Of a stretch of 64,000 bases of DNA, positions 33,519 to 44,187 are shown piece by piece. Position 1 is the first letter of the stretch; every line of letters begins with the position of its first letter. Both the position numbers and the translations under genes were made by a program. The notes beneath the pieces were generated by a model that made no database searches, was not told the origin of the DNA, and was given only the letters and a program-made list of their open reading frames with translations. Source of the DNA: an uncultured Pseudomonas sp. (GTDB taxonomy: Bacteria > Pseudomonadota > Gammaproteobacteria > Pseudomonadales > Pseudomonadaceae); assembly GCF_943846705.1 (NCBI RefSeq), contig NZ_OX044366.1:1178001-1242000 (forward strand), read 5' to 3'.

Positions 33519-33836
33519 ATGAGCACTGAAGCCCTGGAAAAAATGCTCGCCAAAGGCGTGGATAACGCCCTGCTGCGCTTCGGCCTGGGCAAGGGTTATC
33601 TGGATGCAGAGGATTTTTCACTGGCGGCGCAGCACCTGCAGCGCTGCGTGCAGTTCGACCCGCAGTATTCCGCCGCCTGGAAGCTACTCGGCCAGGCGCT
33701 GAATAAGCAGGGCTTGAGCGACGAGGCGCGGGCGGCCTGGACGCTCGGCCTGCAGGCGGCAGAAGCGAAGGGTGACAAACAGGCAGGCAAGGAAATCAGC
33801 GTGTTTCTCAAGCGCCTGGATAAGCGCCCGCACTAG
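33519..33836 (+). CDS. Small tetratricopeptide-repeat protein
   Basis: 105 residues with AAAGGGA upstream of the ATG. About two TPR units are visible: LLRFGLGKGYLDAEDFSLAA and FDPQYSAAWKLLGQALNKQG, followed by a helix with EARAAWTLGLQAA. No signal peptide; probably a cytoplasmic protein-protein interaction module of unknown partner. Conserved at this locus in Pseudomonas. Its stop codon overlaps that of the convergent PilZ gene (CTAG). Confidence 0.85.
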   Translation: MSTEALEKMLAKGVDNALLRFGLGKGYLDAEDFSLAAQHLQRCVQFDPQYSAAWKLLGQALNKQGLSDEARAAWTLGLQAAEAKGDKQAGKEISVFLKRLDKRPH

Positions 33837-34126
33837 TCGTCTTGGCTTGCAACGGGCGCTTCAGGGTGCAAAAAGCGCAGGCCTACACCCACGAGCTCAA
33901 CACGCACCACTTCCAGGCTCAGAATGGGCGCCTCCATGGGCAGGCCCTGTACCTGCCCTTGCACCTGCTCACCCACGCTGAGCATATTCTGCGCCTGGTC
34001 CATCAGCACATAGACGCCGCATTCGGAAATATCCCGAGTGGTCACCAGCAGTTCGCCGTGCACCGGATGGTCAATGCGCAGACGCATCTTGAGAGGGGTG
34101 CGGACATTCTTTCGACTGTTACTCAT
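33833..34126 (-). CDS. PilZ domain protein
   Basis: 97 residues: a single PilZ domain with the c-di-GMP-binding RxxxR motif (RKNVR, residues 5-9 or nearby) and the DISECG element matching D/NxSxxG. It is therefore likely to bind c-di-GMP as a small adaptor. The partner is unknown. It corresponds in position to PA0012 of P. aeruginosa. Confidence 0.87.
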   Translation of the reverse strand: MSNSRKNVRTPLKMRLRIDHPVHGELLVTTRDISECGVYVLMDQAQNMLSVGEQVQGQVQGLPMEAPILSLEVVRVELVGVGLRFLHPEAPVASQDD

Positions 34127-34192
34127 AGGGTGCCCGTCAGAATTATTTGGCCCAGCCTAGTCGAGAGCGGGTCTGGCTCGCAAGCGCTTGCA

Positions 34193-35080
34193 TCAGTACC
34201 ACTTAGCCTCACCGGCCGGGCGTTTTTTAAAGCGTTTCATGCTCCACATATACTGGCTCGGGTAGCGGCGTACATACCGCTCAATGACCGTGCTCATCGC
34301 CGCCACGGCGGTGGCCGTGTCGCTGCTGTACATCTCTTCCGGCGCCGCTTCCAGGATGACCTTAAAGCCTGAACCGTCCGGCAGACGCAGCGCATGCAGA
34401 AACACGCCGCAGGCTTTGCCGCCACTCAGCATGCCCGCGACGAACTTGCTGGTCAGCGCCTCGGTGCCGAGAAAGGGTACAAATACCCCGGAAGACAGGC
34501 TTGGCTCTGGGTCGGCCGGGATGCCCACTGCACCGCCTTTACGCACTTCCTTGATCACGCTGAGAATGCCTTCCTTGGTCGACGGCGCGACGCGGTTACC
34601 CAGTTGCACGCGCTGTTGACGGAGCAGTTCATCGACGGCCTTAAGCTTCGGCGGGCGGTAGAAAATGATCGGTTTGCACTGCGCACAATAGAAGTGGTTG
34701 AGCACTTCCCAGTTGCCCAGATGGCTGGTGATACCGACCACCCCTTTGCCGCTGGCCAAGGCCTGCTGCAGCACCTCCAGACCTTCGACTTCACGCACCA
34801 GGCCAATGGATTTCTGCGCCGGCCAGATCCAGGCGCAGGCGCTTTCAGTCAGGGTTCTGCCGATATCCATCAATGACTGACCCAGCAGGCGCTGGTGCGC
34901 GGCCTCGTCCAACTCGGGGAAGCACTTGCGCAGGTTGATGCTGGCCACCTCGCGTGAGCCATTGGGCAGCTTCCACATCAGCCAACCAATCGCCGCCCCC
35001 ACCGCTTGCACGGCGCGCCACGGCAGTAACGCGAACAAGCGCAGAAAACCCACCACCAGGGCACCTTTGAGCGTTTCCAC
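34193..35080 (-). CDS. Lipid A biosynthesis acyltransferase (HtrB/LpxL family)
   Basis: 295 residues from the GTG at 35080 (GGAG six bases upstream); a TTG two codons earlier is an alternative. One N-terminal membrane segment (about 10-40) anchors the cytoplasmic acyltransferase domain, which has the catalytic ITSHLGNWEVLNH (H-x4-D/E) and later IPADPEPSLSSGVFVPFLG. These enzymes add secondary acyl chains to lipid A. The position next to tag and glyQ matches PA0011, one of the two htrB paralogues in P. aeruginosa. Confidence 0.9.
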   Translation of the reverse strand: METLKGALVVGFLRLFALLPWRAVQAVGAAIGWLMWKLPNGSREVASINLRKCFPELDEAAHQRLLGQSLMDIGRTLTESACAWIWPAQKSIGLVREVEGLEVLQQALASGKGVVGITSHLGNWEVLNHFYCAQCKPIIFYRPPKLKAVDELLRQQRVQLGNRVAPSTKEGILSVIKEVRKGGAVGIPADPEPSLSSGVFVPFLGTEALTSKFVAGMLSGGKACGVFLHALRLPDGSGFKVILEAAPEEMYSSDTATAVAAMSTVIERYVRRYPSQYMWSMKRFKKRPAGEAKWY

Positions 35081-35136
35081 AGGCAACTCCAGCCAATCAA
35101 AAGGGGCTTATTGTACCCGGCCACGCCGCTCGGTGT

Positions 35137-35694
35137 TCAGTCGCGCCGCAATGCCGCATAGCGATCACAGTCGCTGGTGTGGTCCATCACCATGCCGGCG
35201 GCCTGCATATAGGCATAGCAGATGGTCGGGCCGACAAAAGTGAAACCGGCCTGCTTCAGTGCCTTGCTCATGGCCTCGGCTTCGGCTGTCACGGCGGGCA
35301 CCTGAGCGCGTTCGCTGAAGTGATTGATCTTCGGCTGGCCACCGACAAACGACCAAAGCAGCGCCACCGGGTCCTCCAGTTTTAGCCAGGCCTGGGCATT
35401 CTGCCGCGCGGCTTTGAGCTTGAGGCGATTGCGGATAATCCCGGCATCCTGCATCAGGGTGTTGTCGATGTACTCATCGCTGAGCGCCGCCAAACGCTGC
35501 AGATCAAAGCCAAACAGCACCTCGCGGTAGCGCTCACGCTTCTTTAGCACGGTGATCCACGACAGGCCGGCCTGAAAGCCCTCCAGCAAGAGCAATTCGA
35601 ACAGCGCCTGCGGGTCGCGCTGCGGCACGCCCCACTCGTGGTCGTGATAGGCGATATACAGAGGATCGTCGGTGCACCAAAAACAGCGCGGCAT
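35137..35694 (-). CDS. tag: DNA-3-methyladenine glycosylase I
   Basis: 185 residues. The zinc ligands are present: Cys4 and His17 near the N-terminus (RCFWCTDDPLYIAYHDHEWG) and His/Cys in MDHTSDCDRY at the C-terminus. LEGFQAGLSWITVLKKR is the helix-hairpin-helix region with the catalytic surroundings. It excises 3-methyladenine from alkylated DNA. AAGGA lies upstream of the ATG. It is divergent from glyQ. Confidence 0.95.
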   Translation of the reverse strand: MPRCFWCTDDPLYIAYHDHEWGVPQRDPQALFELLLLEGFQAGLSWITVLKKRERYREVLFGFDLQRLAALSDEYIDNTLMQDAGIIRNRLKLKAARQNAQAWLKLEDPVALLWSFVGGQPKINHFSERAQVPAVTAEAEAMSKALKQAGFTFVGPTICYAYMQAAGMVMDHTSDCDRYAALRRD

Positions 35695-35808
35695 GCTGGG
35701 TTTCCTTGGGTCTCAGGGCTTCATCACGCGTCGATCGAAGCGGCAACAGCCCCTCAGCTTCGGTATACTCGCGGACTTTCTGAAGCCGCCAAAGTACGGG
35801 TGATATTT

Positions 35809-36752
<944 letters not shown>

Positions 36753-36756
<4 letters not shown>

Positions 36757-38807
36757 GTACCCGTGATTTCCTGGTAGAACTGGGCACCGAAGAGCTGCCG
36801 CCAAAAGCCCTGAAAACCCTCGGTGAGGCCTTTTTGGCCGGCATCGAAAAAGGCCTGAAAACCTCCGGCCTGCCTTACCGCGCCAGCCGCTATTACGCCG
36901 CGCCGCGCCGCCTGGCGGTGTTGATCGAACAGCTTGAAGAACAACAAGCCGACCGCATCCAGAACCTCGACGGCCCGCCCGTGCAGGCAGCATTCGACAA
37001 GGACGGCAACCCGACTCAAGCCGCGCTTGGCTTTGCCAAGAAGTGCGGGGTTGAGCTGAGCCAAATCGACCAGAGCGGGCCTAAGCTGAAATTCAGCCAG
37101 AGCATCCCGGGCCAGGCCGCTGCCGGCCTGTTGCCAGGCATCGTCGAAACCTCACTGAACGAACTGCCGATTCCTAAGCGCATGCGCTGGGGCGCGCGCA
37201 AGACAGAATTCGTCCGTCCAAGCCAGTGGCTGGTGATGTTGTTCGGTGACGAAGTGATCGACTGCGAAATCCTCGCCCAGCAGTCCGGCCGGGTGTCCCG
37301 TGGACACCGTTTCCACGCCAACCACGAAGTGCGCATCAGCGCCCCAGCCAACTACGCCGAAGACCTGCGTGGCGCTTACGTGATCGCCGATTTCGCCGAG
37401 CGTCGCGCGCAGATCGCCGCCCGCATCGAGCAACTGGCTGCCGAGCAACAGGGCACCGCGATTGTGCCGCCCGCGCTGCTCGACGAAGTCAGCGCTCTGG
37501 TCGAATGGCCGGTGCCGCTGGTGTGCTCGTTCGAGGAGCGCTTCCTTGAGGTGCCGCAAGAAGCCCTGATCATCACCATGCAGGACAACCAGAAGTACTT
37601 CTGCCTGCTGGATGCCAACGGCAAGTTGCTGCCGCGCTTTATCACCGTGGCCAACATCGAAAGCAAAGACCCGGTGCAGATCATTTCCGGTAACGAGAAG
37701 GTGGTGCGCCCACGCCTGACCGACGCCGAGTTCTTCTTCAAGCAGGACAAGAAGCAGAAACTCGAAAGCTTCAACCAGCGCCTGGCCAACGTGGTGTTCC
37801 AGGCCCAGCTCGGCTCGGTGTTCGACAAGGCGCAGCGGGTTTCCGCCCTGGCTGGTTTTATTGCCCAGCGCATTGGCGGCGACGCCAGCCGTGCAGCCCG
37901 CGCCGGCATCCTCTGCAAGTGCGACCTGGCCAGCGAGATGGTCGGCGAATTCCCGGAAATGCAGGGCATCGCCGGTTACTACTACGCCAAGCATGACGGC
38001 GAAGCCGACGACGTCGCCCTGGCACTGAACGAGCAGTACATGCCGCGCGGTGCCGGTGCCGAACTGCCGAGCACCCTCACCGGTGCCGCCGTGGCCCTGG
38101 CCGACAAGCTGGATACCCTGGTGGGGATTTTCGGCATCGGCATGCTGCCCACCGGCAGCAAGGACCCCTACGCCCTGCGCCGTGCCGCCCTCGGCGTGCT
38201 GCGCATCCTGATCGACAAGCAGCTGGATCTCGATCTGACTGAAACCGTCGCGTTTGCCATTAACCAGTTCGGCGACAAGGTCAAAGCTGAAGGCCTGGCC
38301 CCTCAGGTGCTGGACTTTATCTTCGACCGTCTGCGCGCGCGTTATGAAGACGAAGGCGTCGAAGTGGCCGTGTACCAGGCCGTGCGTGCGGTCAGCCCGA
38401 CCTCGCCGCTGGACTTCGATCAACGCGTACAGGCCGTGCAAGCCTTCCGTGCGCTGCCGCAAGCCGCCGCACTGGCTGCCGCGAACAAGCGCGTATCCAA
38501 CCTGCTGAGCAAGGCCGAAGGGCAAGTCGCGGCGAGCGTGCAAGCGCATCACTTCGACAACCCCAGCGAGTTCGCCCTCAACGCCGCCATCCAGCAGGCC
38601 GAGCAAGCGGTGCAACCGCTGGCCGCGGCGCGCCAGTACAACCTGGCCCTGAGCCAACTGGCGAATCTGCGCGAACCGGTGGATGCGTTCTTCGAGGCGG
38701 TGCTGGTCAACGCCGAAGACCCGGCCGTGCGGGCTAACCGCTACGCACTGCTGGCCAAGCTGCGCGGGCTGTTCCTCGGTGTCGCCGATATCTCGGTGCT
38801 GGGCTAA
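36753..38807 (+). CDS. glyS: Glycyl-tRNA synthetase, beta subunit
   Basis: 684 residues, full length, starting MSTRDFLVELGTEELPPKAL as in other beta subunits. An HD-like region (about 330-460) and a C-terminal anticodon-binding/DALR-type domain follow. It recognises tRNA-Gly for GlyQ. Followed by a dispersed repeat before gmhB. Confidence 0.96.
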
Positions 38808-38811
38808 CAGA

Positions 38812-38907
38812 ACCTAGGATGGGTCGGGCCGCGCAGGTGGAGCGCAGCGTAACCCATCACCCTGGATACGATGGGTTACGCCGCCTTGCGGCTAACCCTT
38901 CCTACGG
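38812..38907. repeat. Dispersed intergenic repeat, copy 4
   Basis: 96 bases between glyS and gmhB. The left end CCTAGGATGGGTCGGGC and the right end GCTAACCCTTCCTACGG are inverted relatives; GTAACCCATC and GATGGGTTAC form an inner hairpin. It may separate transcription of glyS from gmhB-plsC. Confidence 0.65.
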
Positions 38908-38924
38908 AGCCTCAAGCTGCTGCC

Positions 38925-39458
38925 ATGAAACTGCTGATTCTCGACCGCGACGGCGTGATCAATTACGACTCCGACGCCTATATCAAAAGCCTCGACGAAT
39001 GGATTCCCTTACCCGGTGCCATTGCGGCGATCGCGCGCCTGTCACAAGCCGGCTGGACCGTCGCCGTGGCCACCAATCAGTCCGGGGTGGCCCGCGGTTA
39101 TTACGACCTGGCCACGCTGCAAGCCATGCACACTCGCTTGCGCGAATTAGTCGCCGAGCAAGGCGGCGAGCTGGGCTTGATCGTGCACTGCATTCACGGC
39201 CCGGATGAAGGTTGTGCCTGCCGTAAGCCCAAGCCGGGTATGCTCGAACAGATTGCCGCGCATTATGGCGTCGCACTCAAGGGCGTCTGGTTTGTCGGCG
39301 ACAGCAGCGGTGACCTGAAGGCCGCGCAAGCCGTCGACTGTCTGCCTGTTTTAGTAAAAACCGGCAAGGGTGAACGCACCCTGGCGCAAGGATTGCCAGC
39401 GGGCACCCTGGTATTCGATGACCTGGCGGCGGTTGCCGATCAGCTTCTCCACCTATAG
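38925..39458 (+). CDS. gmhB: D-glycero-beta-D-manno-heptose 1,7-bisphosphate 7-phosphatase
   Basis: 177 residues from the ATG at 38925; an upstream in-frame ATG would start inside the repeat. HAD motif I LILDRDGVINYD supplies the nucleophile Asp, motif II is ATNQSGVARGYY, and the zinc-binding loop CIHGPDEGCACRKPKPGM is diagnostic for GmhB. It works in ADP-heptose synthesis for the LPS inner core. It is followed by plsC on the same strand. Confidence 0.94.
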   Translation: MKLLILDRDGVINYDSDAYIKSLDEWIPLPGAIAAIARLSQAGWTVAVATNQSGVARGYYDLATLQAMHTRLRELVAEQGGELGLIVHCIHGPDEGCACRKPKPGMLEQIAAHYGVALKGVWFVGDSSGDLKAAQAVDCLPVLVKTGKGERTLAQGLPAGTLVFDDLAAVADQLLHL

Positions 39459-39490
39459 AGCAGGCCATGCCTGCGACGGTAAAAGCTCTT

Positions 39491-40264
39491 ATGTCGACAG
39501 TGCAGACCCTCAGAATTTTCCTTTTCTACCTACTGCTCGCCTCCAGTTCGCTGCTCTGGTGCACGCTCAGCTTCTTTATTGCACCCTTCCTGCCATTTCG
39601 CGCCCGCTATCGCTTTGTTAACCAAAACTGGTGCCGCTGCGCCGTGTGGCTGGCCAAAGTGGTCATCGGCATGCGTTATCAAGTCAAAGGTCTGGAAAAC
39701 ATCCCAGAACGGCCTTGTGTGATTCTTGCCAACCACCAGAGCACTTGGGAAACCTTCTTCCTCTCTGCGTTGTTTGAACCGCTCAGCCAGGTGATTAAGC
39801 GCGAACTGCTGTATGTGCCGTTCTTCGGCTGGGCGATGGCCATGCTCAAGCCCATCGCCATCGACCGCAGCAACCCTAAAGCGGCGCTCAAGCAATTGGC
39901 CAAGCTGGGCCATGAGCGCCTGGAGCAGGGTGCCTGGGTACTGATCTTCCCCGAGGGCACACGCATGCCGCCGGGCCAAATCGGCAAGTTCAGCCGTGGC
40001 GGCGCATCCCTCGCGGTGAATGCCAACCTGCCGGTGCTGCCGATTGCGCACAACGCCGGTGAGTTCTGGCCGAAGCAAGGCTGGGGCAAGACCGCGGGCA
40101 CCATCCAAGTGGTAATCGGCCCGCTGATGTACGCCGAAGGCACAGGCCCACGCGCCATCGCCGAACTCAACGACCGTGCCTTTGCCTGGGTCAGCCAGGC
40201 GCAAGGCGAGATCAGCTCACTGGACGCACAGCGCCAGCCGCTGGAAAACCAAGCGTCAGCCTGA
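39491..40264 (+). CDS. plsC: 1-acyl-sn-glycerol-3-phosphate acyltransferase
   Basis: 257 residues from the ATG at 39491 (MSTVQTLRIFLFY), the same length as I recall for P. aeruginosa LptA (PA0005); an ATG at 39467 is also possible. An N-terminal membrane helix precedes the acyltransferase domain with NHQSTWETFFL (H-x4-E) and LIFPEGTRMPPGQ. It makes phosphatidic acid. In P. aeruginosa this gene is next to gyrB; here about 12 kb separates them. Confidence 0.93.
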   Translation: MSTVQTLRIFLFYLLLASSSLLWCTLSFFIAPFLPFRARYRFVNQNWCRCAVWLAKVVIGMRYQVKGLENIPERPCVILANHQSTWETFFLSALFEPLSQVIKRELLYVPFFGWAMAMLKPIAIDRSNPKAALKQLAKLGHERLEQGAWVLIFPEGTRMPPGQIGKFSRGGASLAVNANLPVLPIAHNAGEFWPKQGWGKTAGTIQVVIGPLMYAEGTGPRAIAELNDRAFAWVSQAQGEISSLDAQRQPLENQASA

Positions 40265-40275
40265 GCATTCTGCAG

Positions 40276-41523
40276 CTAGGCATCTGGCGAGGCATCGTGC
40301 GGCATCGACTCCATCAGCACGGAGCCAACCGTAAGCGGTGCCTGCATTTGAAAGCTGGCGCTCTCACCGGACGCCGCCGGGTAGGGATCGCTGATGCGCT
40401 TGTACAACGCATGCACGGCCATCAGCCCAACCATCACCATCAGGCTGTAGAAAAAGCTCGCCGGGCCCCAGCGCTGCATGGTCAGTGACACCAGAAACGG
40501 GCCAATGCTGGCGCCAATGCCGCCAACCAGCAGCAAGGTACTGCTGGCCCCCGTGGCCTGATCGGCCTCCAGTTGGTCGTTGCTCAGCGCCAGGTAGAGC
40601 GCCAGCAGCGGGAAGCAGCTCGCACCGAACAGCAGGGCCAGCAGCAGGTGGCTGTTATTGCTGGTAAAGCCCAGCAGCGCACTGGCCAAGGCGAACAGCA
40701 GCGCCGCGCCAGCTGAAGCGGCGATCACCGTACGCCGGTCGATGCTGTCCGAGAGTTTGCCCAGCGGCCATTGCAGCAACATGCCACCGAGCACCAGCAC
40801 CGCCATAAACAGCGACACCTCACTGACCTGCATGCCCAGCCGACTGGCATACACCGCGCCCATGCCGAGCACCATGGCGTAGCAAGCGTTGATCAGAAAC
40901 GAGCCGACCAGGCCGGTCGGCGCCACACGATAAAGACTGGCGATACTCACCGGGCGAGCACTCTCGAAGGCCGGCATCGGCGTGGCGCTGAGCAGGATAG
41001 GGATGGCTGCCAGGCTGATCAAAATCGAGATCAAGGTAAACAGCTCGAAACCCGCCGGGTCAGACAGGTTAAGCAGAAACTGCCCGGCGGCAAGGCCGGC
41101 GAGCATGGTGATCATGTACAGCGACAGCAGCTGACCACGGCTGCGGTTATCCGCCGCCTGGTTCAGCCAGCTTTCGGCGACCACGTAGATGGCCGACACG
41201 GAAAACCCGGTGAGCAGGCGCATAAAGCCCCACACCCAGGGGTCGACCAGCACCGAGTGGACCAAGATGGTCATCGAGGCCAGTGCGGTTAATGCGGCGA
41301 AGGCGCGCACATGGCCGACTCGCTGAATGATCGCCGGGGCGCGCAACGAGCCAAGCAGAAAACCCAGGTAGTAGGCGGACATCAGCAGGCCGGTGGCGCG
41401 GGTATCAAAGCCCTCCAGCTCGGCCCGCACCCCCAACAGCGTGCCTTGCGCACCGATGCACAAGCCGATGACGCCGAGGCCGAAAAACAATGGCCACACG
41501 GTACGAACAGTCTGCCGGAGCAT
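40276..41523 (-). CDS. MFS transporter (YcaD-like)
   Basis: 415 residues from the ATG at 41523, with twelve predicted membrane helices. The N-half shows FFGLGVIGLCIGAQGTLLGV and YYLGFLLGSLRAP, and MRLLTGFSVSAIYVVAESWL is the stretch typical of the YcaD/YfkF-type group. The substrate is unknown. It lies between plsC and the ddd cluster, convergent with plsC and codirectional with dddD. It could be part of the inserted segment, but I see nothing that links it to DMSP. Confidence 0.8.
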   Translation of the reverse strand: MLRQTVRTVWPLFFGLGVIGLCIGAQGTLLGVRAELEGFDTRATGLLMSAYYLGFLLGSLRAPAIIQRVGHVRAFAALTALASMTILVHSVLVDPWVWGFMRLLTGFSVSAIYVVAESWLNQAADNRSRGQLLSLYMITMLAGLAAGQFLLNLSDPAGFELFTLISILISLAAIPILLSATPMPAFESARPVSIASLYRVAPTGLVGSFLINACYAMVLGMGAVYASRLGMQVSEVSLFMAVLVLGGMLLQWPLGKLSDSIDRRTVIAASAGAALLFALASALLGFTSNNSHLLLALLFGASCFPLLALYLALSNDQLEADQATGASSTLLLVGGIGASIGPFLVSLTMQRWGPASFFYSLMVMVGLMAVHALYKRISDPYPAASGESASFQMQAPLTVGSVLMESMPHDASPDA

Positions 41524-41673
41524 GCACACCCCCTGAAACAGGTCGAGCCTGAGCAATGCGCCCAGGCTCGGGATGAGAAATAAGCGAACGGCTGCGCGGG
41601 AAAACCGCTGCAGCCGTTCGGGTCGATCGGGTGTAACGGACGGGCCAAAGGCCCGCCCGCTGGCGCAGCGTGA

Positions 41674-44187
41674 TCAGCTCGGCAGGAACTCCTTGGCCCA
41701 GCCCAGGCTGGCGATGTTGCGTTCGATCATCGACTCGACCTCGGCTGCGCTGTAACCCATCTCCGCCAGTACTTCTCGGGTGGAATGGCCCCAGCGCTCC
41801 GGCAGGCTGACCGCCTTGATGCTGGCCTCACTCGGGCGGATCGCCAGATGATCGATCTGGGTCAGGCAATGGCCGCTCGGGTGCTCGGGGTGGACCGAGA
41901 AGGCGAAGCTACCGAGGTCGATGCCGACGGTGCCATCGCCTTCACGGCTGTACAGCTCGCGCAGGGTTTCGATCGACAGCGGTTCTGCCGCGGCGATGTC
42001 GGCAGCCTGCAGCTGTTCAGCCCAGTAGGCCGCCGGTGCGGCTTGCAGAGCGGCTTTGAGGAACGCGCCCACATCGGCGGCGGCGCTGATCCCCGCGAGG
42101 CCTTCGACCCGCTCCAGCTGCGGCAACTCGGCCGCCTTGGAATCCAGGTAGAGCCAGCCATCGGCGGTTTTGTAGAAGTGCGACAGGGCATTGTGGCCCA
42201 GCACTTCGCGGCCCGACGGCTCGTTGAACGGCGCGCGGCCGGCGTAATCGAAGGCGAACGACAGCTGCGCCAGGTTAGTGATCGCTGACAACGAGGTGCG
42301 CGAGCGGGTCGGCTGGCCGGTCTTCAGCTTGTGGTAGATCGACACCGCCATGCCCAGACCAGCGGCGAAGCCACAGTTAACGTCCAGGGTGCCGAGGTGC
42401 GCGTGCTCCTCTGGCGTCTCCGGGCCACCGAAGCGGCTCATGATGCCGCTGTGCGCCTGAATGATGTCGTCGTAACCAATGTAGTTACTCTTCGGGCCAG
42501 GCAGCGGGCCGCCGAGGCAGTCGAGACGGCAGAACAGCACGCCCGGATTGACCGCCTGCAGGCTGTCGTTATCCAGGCCCAAGGCTTTGAGCTGACGCTC
42601 GGGGGCGTTGATCACCACCATGTCGACCGAGCGCACCAGGCGGTTGAACACCTCGCGGCCTTCCTCGCTCATGATGTCGACCAGCGCGCTGCGTTTACCC
42701 ATACCGGTCTGGAAGGTAAACAGGGTGCCGATCAGCGGGTCGTACATCGGTTTAACGGTGTCGAGCTTGATCACCTCGGCGCCGAAGCGGGCGAGGAACG
42801 CGGTGGAGTGCGGGCCGGCGATCACGTTAGTCAAATCGAGGATCCGGAAGCCGTCGAGCCAACCGGCGTCGTTGACCAGCTGCACCGCCTCACCCACCGG
42901 ATAAGTCGGCGGATGCGCGGCGGCCACTTCACGCAGCTCGGCCAGCGCCTCAGCAAAGCTGACAGTCTTGCGCGGGCGTGGGGTGACCATCTGCCCGGCG
43001 AATTCCTCCAGCCAGGCGAACGGCCCCGGCTGTTTCATCAGGCCGTATTGCGGGTCGTTAACCTCGACGATCAGGCCGGCGGTGTTGGTGTGCACATGGT
43101 TGACCCACTCCTGCGTGGTGCGGTGCGGTGCGCCGGGAATCTGCCCTTCGCCGAAGATAGTGCCCCACTCTTCGGAGGTCTTGGTGAGAAAGGCCTGCTT
43201 CATCTTCGCCGAGATATGGTCGGCCCATTTCTTCGGCAGCGGGTAAACGCCGATCGAGGTTTCGCCGTCCCACTCGCTGAGGGGCGCGTGCAGATCGTTG
43301 ACTTCCGGCAGGCCATCGGCGACCAGTTCGTCGTACACACCCAAGACCTGCAGTGCACGCTTGGCGTGGTTGCGGTGCGACGGGCAGACGCAATAGAACA
43401 TGCGCCCGTCGGCACACTTGTAGGTGCGGTAGAAAGGATCGAGGTATTCCTGCAGGTCCTCGTAGCTCAGATCCATGACGATGTTGTTGGCCTTGCGGTG
43501 CTCAATTTCCAGCTCGCGCATGGTCTTGTAGCGCTCGGGCAAGCCTTCGATGACATAGGAGTTGTACGACAGGCCTTCCATCAAGGCGGAAATCACCGGC
43601 ACTTCGATGCCATCACCACGGCCGGTGCGCTCGCGGGCCTGCAGGGCCAGGGCGACGGAGGCAGCAGCCAGGGTGGTGGCATAGGCCGAACCCAGCGGCA
43701 GCGGCGAGAAGCTCGGGTTGAGGCCCAGCAGCACGCGGTTGAAGCCCATGTCGGTGAAGGCACCGGCGGTGGCAGCGACCACCGCTTCGGTGGCTTTCCA
43801 GTCGCGGCGCAGTTCGTCGTTGCTGGCAAAGCCGGGCACCGACAGGGTAATCAGTTCCGGGCGGGCTTCACGCAGTGCGTTGAAGTCGATGCCGAGCTTC
43901 TGCATGACGCCGGGGCGGAAGCTTTCAATGACGATGTCAGCCTGCTCGATCAGCGCCAAGGCTTGCGCCAGGCCTTCGGCTGATTTCAGGTCCAGACGCA
44001 GACAGCTCTTGTTGCGGTTAAGCACGGCATTGGCCGGATGGTCCCACTGCGGGCCCTGCGGCGGATCGATATGCACCACGCTGGCGCCTAGGTCGGCGAG
44101 GGTCATGGCCACGGCCGGGGCGGCGATCTGCTGACCGAAGTCGACAACGCGAACACCGGTCAAAGGCAATTGATTGTTGTTGTTCAT
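41674..44187 (-). CDS. dddD: DMSP CoA-transferase/lyase DddD
   Basis: 837 residues from the ATG at 44187 with GAGGGA upstream. It consists of two fused class III (CaiB/BaiF) CoA-transferase halves, about 1-430 and 440-837, the architecture and size of DddD, which converts DMSP and acetyl-CoA to 3-hydroxypropionyl-CoA/3-hydroxypropionate and dimethyl sulfide. The second half keeps the catalytic Asp at residue 602 (GTLDVNCGFAAGLG), the residue number I recall for the Marinomonas enzyme. In the first half the corresponding position in PLPLGSAYATTLAAAS is Ser167, so only one half is catalytic. The context of dddT, dddB and dddC supports the call. The start codon is followed directly by AAC AAC AAC AAT, an Hfq/Crc-type motif. 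Confidence 0.9.
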   Translation of the reverse strand: MNNNNQLPLTGVRVVDFGQQIAAPAVAMTLADLGASVVHIDPPQGPQWDHPANAVLNRNKSCLRLDLKSAEGLAQALALIEQADIVIESFRPGVMQKLGIDFNALREARPELITLSVPGFASNDELRRDWKATEAVVAATAGAFTDMGFNRVLLGLNPSFSPLPLGSAYATTLAAASVALALQARERTGRGDGIEVPVISALMEGLSYNSYVIEGLPERYKTMRELEIEHRKANNIVMDLSYEDLQEYLDPFYRTYKCADGRMFYCVCPSHRNHAKRALQVLGVYDELVADGLPEVNDLHAPLSEWDGETSIGVYPLPKKWADHISAKMKQAFLTKTSEEWGTIFGEGQIPGAPHRTTQEWVNHVHTNTAGLIVEVNDPQYGLMKQPGPFAWLEEFAGQMVTPRPRKTVSFAEALAELREVAAAHPPTYPVGEAVQLVNDAGWLDGFRILDLTNVIAGPHSTAFLARFGAEVIKLDTVKPMYDPLIGTLFTFQTGMGKRSALVDIMSEEGREVFNRLVRSVDMVVINAPERQLKALGLDNDSLQAVNPGVLFCRLDCLGGPLPGPKSNYIGYDDIIQAHSGIMSRFGGPETPEEHAHLGTLDVNCGFAAGLGMAVSIYHKLKTGQPTRSRTSLSAITNLAQLSFAFDYAGRAPFNEPSGREVLGHNALSHFYKTADGWLYLDSKAAELPQLERVEGLAGISAAADVGAFLKAALQAAPAAYWAEQLQAADIAAAEPLSIETLRELYSREGDGTVGIDLGSFAFSVHPEHPSGHCLTQIDHLAIRPSEASIKAVSLPERWGHSTREVLAEMGYSAAEVESMIERNIASLGWAKEFLPS
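44173..44187 (-). promoter_or_regulatory. Hfq/Crc A-rich motif at the dddD start codon
   Basis: Immediately after the dddD ATG the mRNA reads AACAACAACAAT, which matches the Hfq-Crc target pattern AANAANAA in overlapping registers. In Pseudomonas such motifs at translation starts allow Hfq and Crc to block translation when preferred carbon sources are present. Inference from sequence only. Confidence 0.5.

Noticed and set aside
42331..43983. 550-codon frame antisense to dddD
   Set aside because: Low-complexity His/Gln/Gly-rich product opposite a strongly conserved gene.
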